A stretch of DNA of 5,740 nt from Candidatus Zhuqueibacterota bacterium. GTDB taxonomy: Bacteria > Zhuqueibacterota > Zhuqueibacteria > Thermofontimicrobiales > Thiofontviventaceae. Under the pieces are notes generated by a model. That model ran no database searches. It was not told the DNA's origin and saw only the letters and a list, made by a program, of their open reading frames with translations. The translations under genes were made by a program, and so were the position numbers. Positions 5,660 to 5,740 of this stretch are shown here, in pieces; the stretch's first letter is position 1; each line of letters starts with the position of its first letter. The stretch spans positions 1 through 5,740 of the forward strand of contig WJJN01000441.1 of NCBI GenBank assembly GCA_014729735.1, in the 5' to 3' direction.

Positions 5660-5740
5660 CCCCCCTTTGAAAGGGGGACAGGGGGGATGTTACGTAATTT
5701 CAATTACTTATGATAACATCCCCCTAAATCCCCCTTCAAA
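5660..5740. repeat. Large nested palindrome with C/G tracts (REP/MITE-like), cut by right edge
   Basis: The left arm (5660-5692) reads C6, TTTGAAA, G5, ACA, G6, ATGTTA. The right arm (5714-5740) reads TAACAT, C5, TAAAT, C5, TTCAAA, which is the reverse complement of the left with small differences. The 21-nt centre holds its own perfect stem, GTAATT/AATTAC (5694-5699, 5702-5707), with a TC turn. The left arm is palindromic again about CCCCCTTTGAAAGGGGG (5661-5677), so by symmetry the right arm should continue past the window with GGGGG. No coding sequence is inside. The structure looks like a non-autonomous mobile repeat or REP/BIME-type element, and could also end transcription from either side. 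Confidence 0.8.

Noticed and set aside
5660..5740. CRISPR array
   Set aside because: The repeated C/G tracts are in inverted orientation with no regular repeat-spacer period, and no cas genes are present.

Overview
The window (5,740 bp) carries two divergent transcription units separated by an AT-rich control region, and ends in a repeat-bearing tail. The left unit, on the minus strand, encodes a TonB-dependent outer-membrane receptor (TBDT) of about 968 aa. It is followed after 33 bp by the start of a second exported protein that runs off the left edge. The right unit, on the plus strand, is a single 583-aa protein joining a PlsC-like O-acyltransferase domain to an OlsB-like (GNAT-type) N-acyltransferase domain. 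This is the architecture of OlsF, the bifunctional enzyme that makes ornithine-type aminolipids.

The organism is a diderm. A TBDT with an N-terminal carboxypeptidase-regulatory-like domain, together with an OlsF-type enzyme, points to the FCB superphylum (Bacteroidota relatives such as Calditrichota, KSB1 or Marinimicrobia). The TBDT promoter is a near-consensus sigma70 site (TTGACA, 17 bp, TAATAT) rather than the Bacteroidota TTTG/TAnnTTTG type. With the Shine-Dalgarno site AAAGGAG, this makes a non-Bacteroidota member of the group more likely. The placement is an inference and no rRNA is present to test it.

Layout: 1-380 (-) partial exported protein; 414-3320 (-) TBDT with a TTG start; 3321-3747 divergent intergenic region with a strong minus-strand promoter, a 13-bp direct repeat, a weak plus-strand promoter candidate and two inverted-repeat sites in front of olsF; 3748-5499 (+) olsF-like gene; 5500-5740 non-coding, with a hairpin repeat (5515-5553), a small hairpin (5578-5595) and a large C/G-tract palindrome (5660-5740) cut by the right edge.

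The minus-strand pair probably forms an envelope uptake operon in which the small exported protein takes the position SusD would have, although it has no lipobox. The plus-strand gene is a stand-alone membrane-lipid enzyme. Nothing in the sequence links the two units beyond the shared intergenic region, and their base composition differs (about 45-60% GC in sampled TBDT lines, about 30-45% in olsF). I found no CRISPR, phage, toxin-antitoxin or defence genes. The most interesting items are the uncharacterised TBDT partner, the aminolipid synthase with its variant motifs, and the intergenic palindromes.
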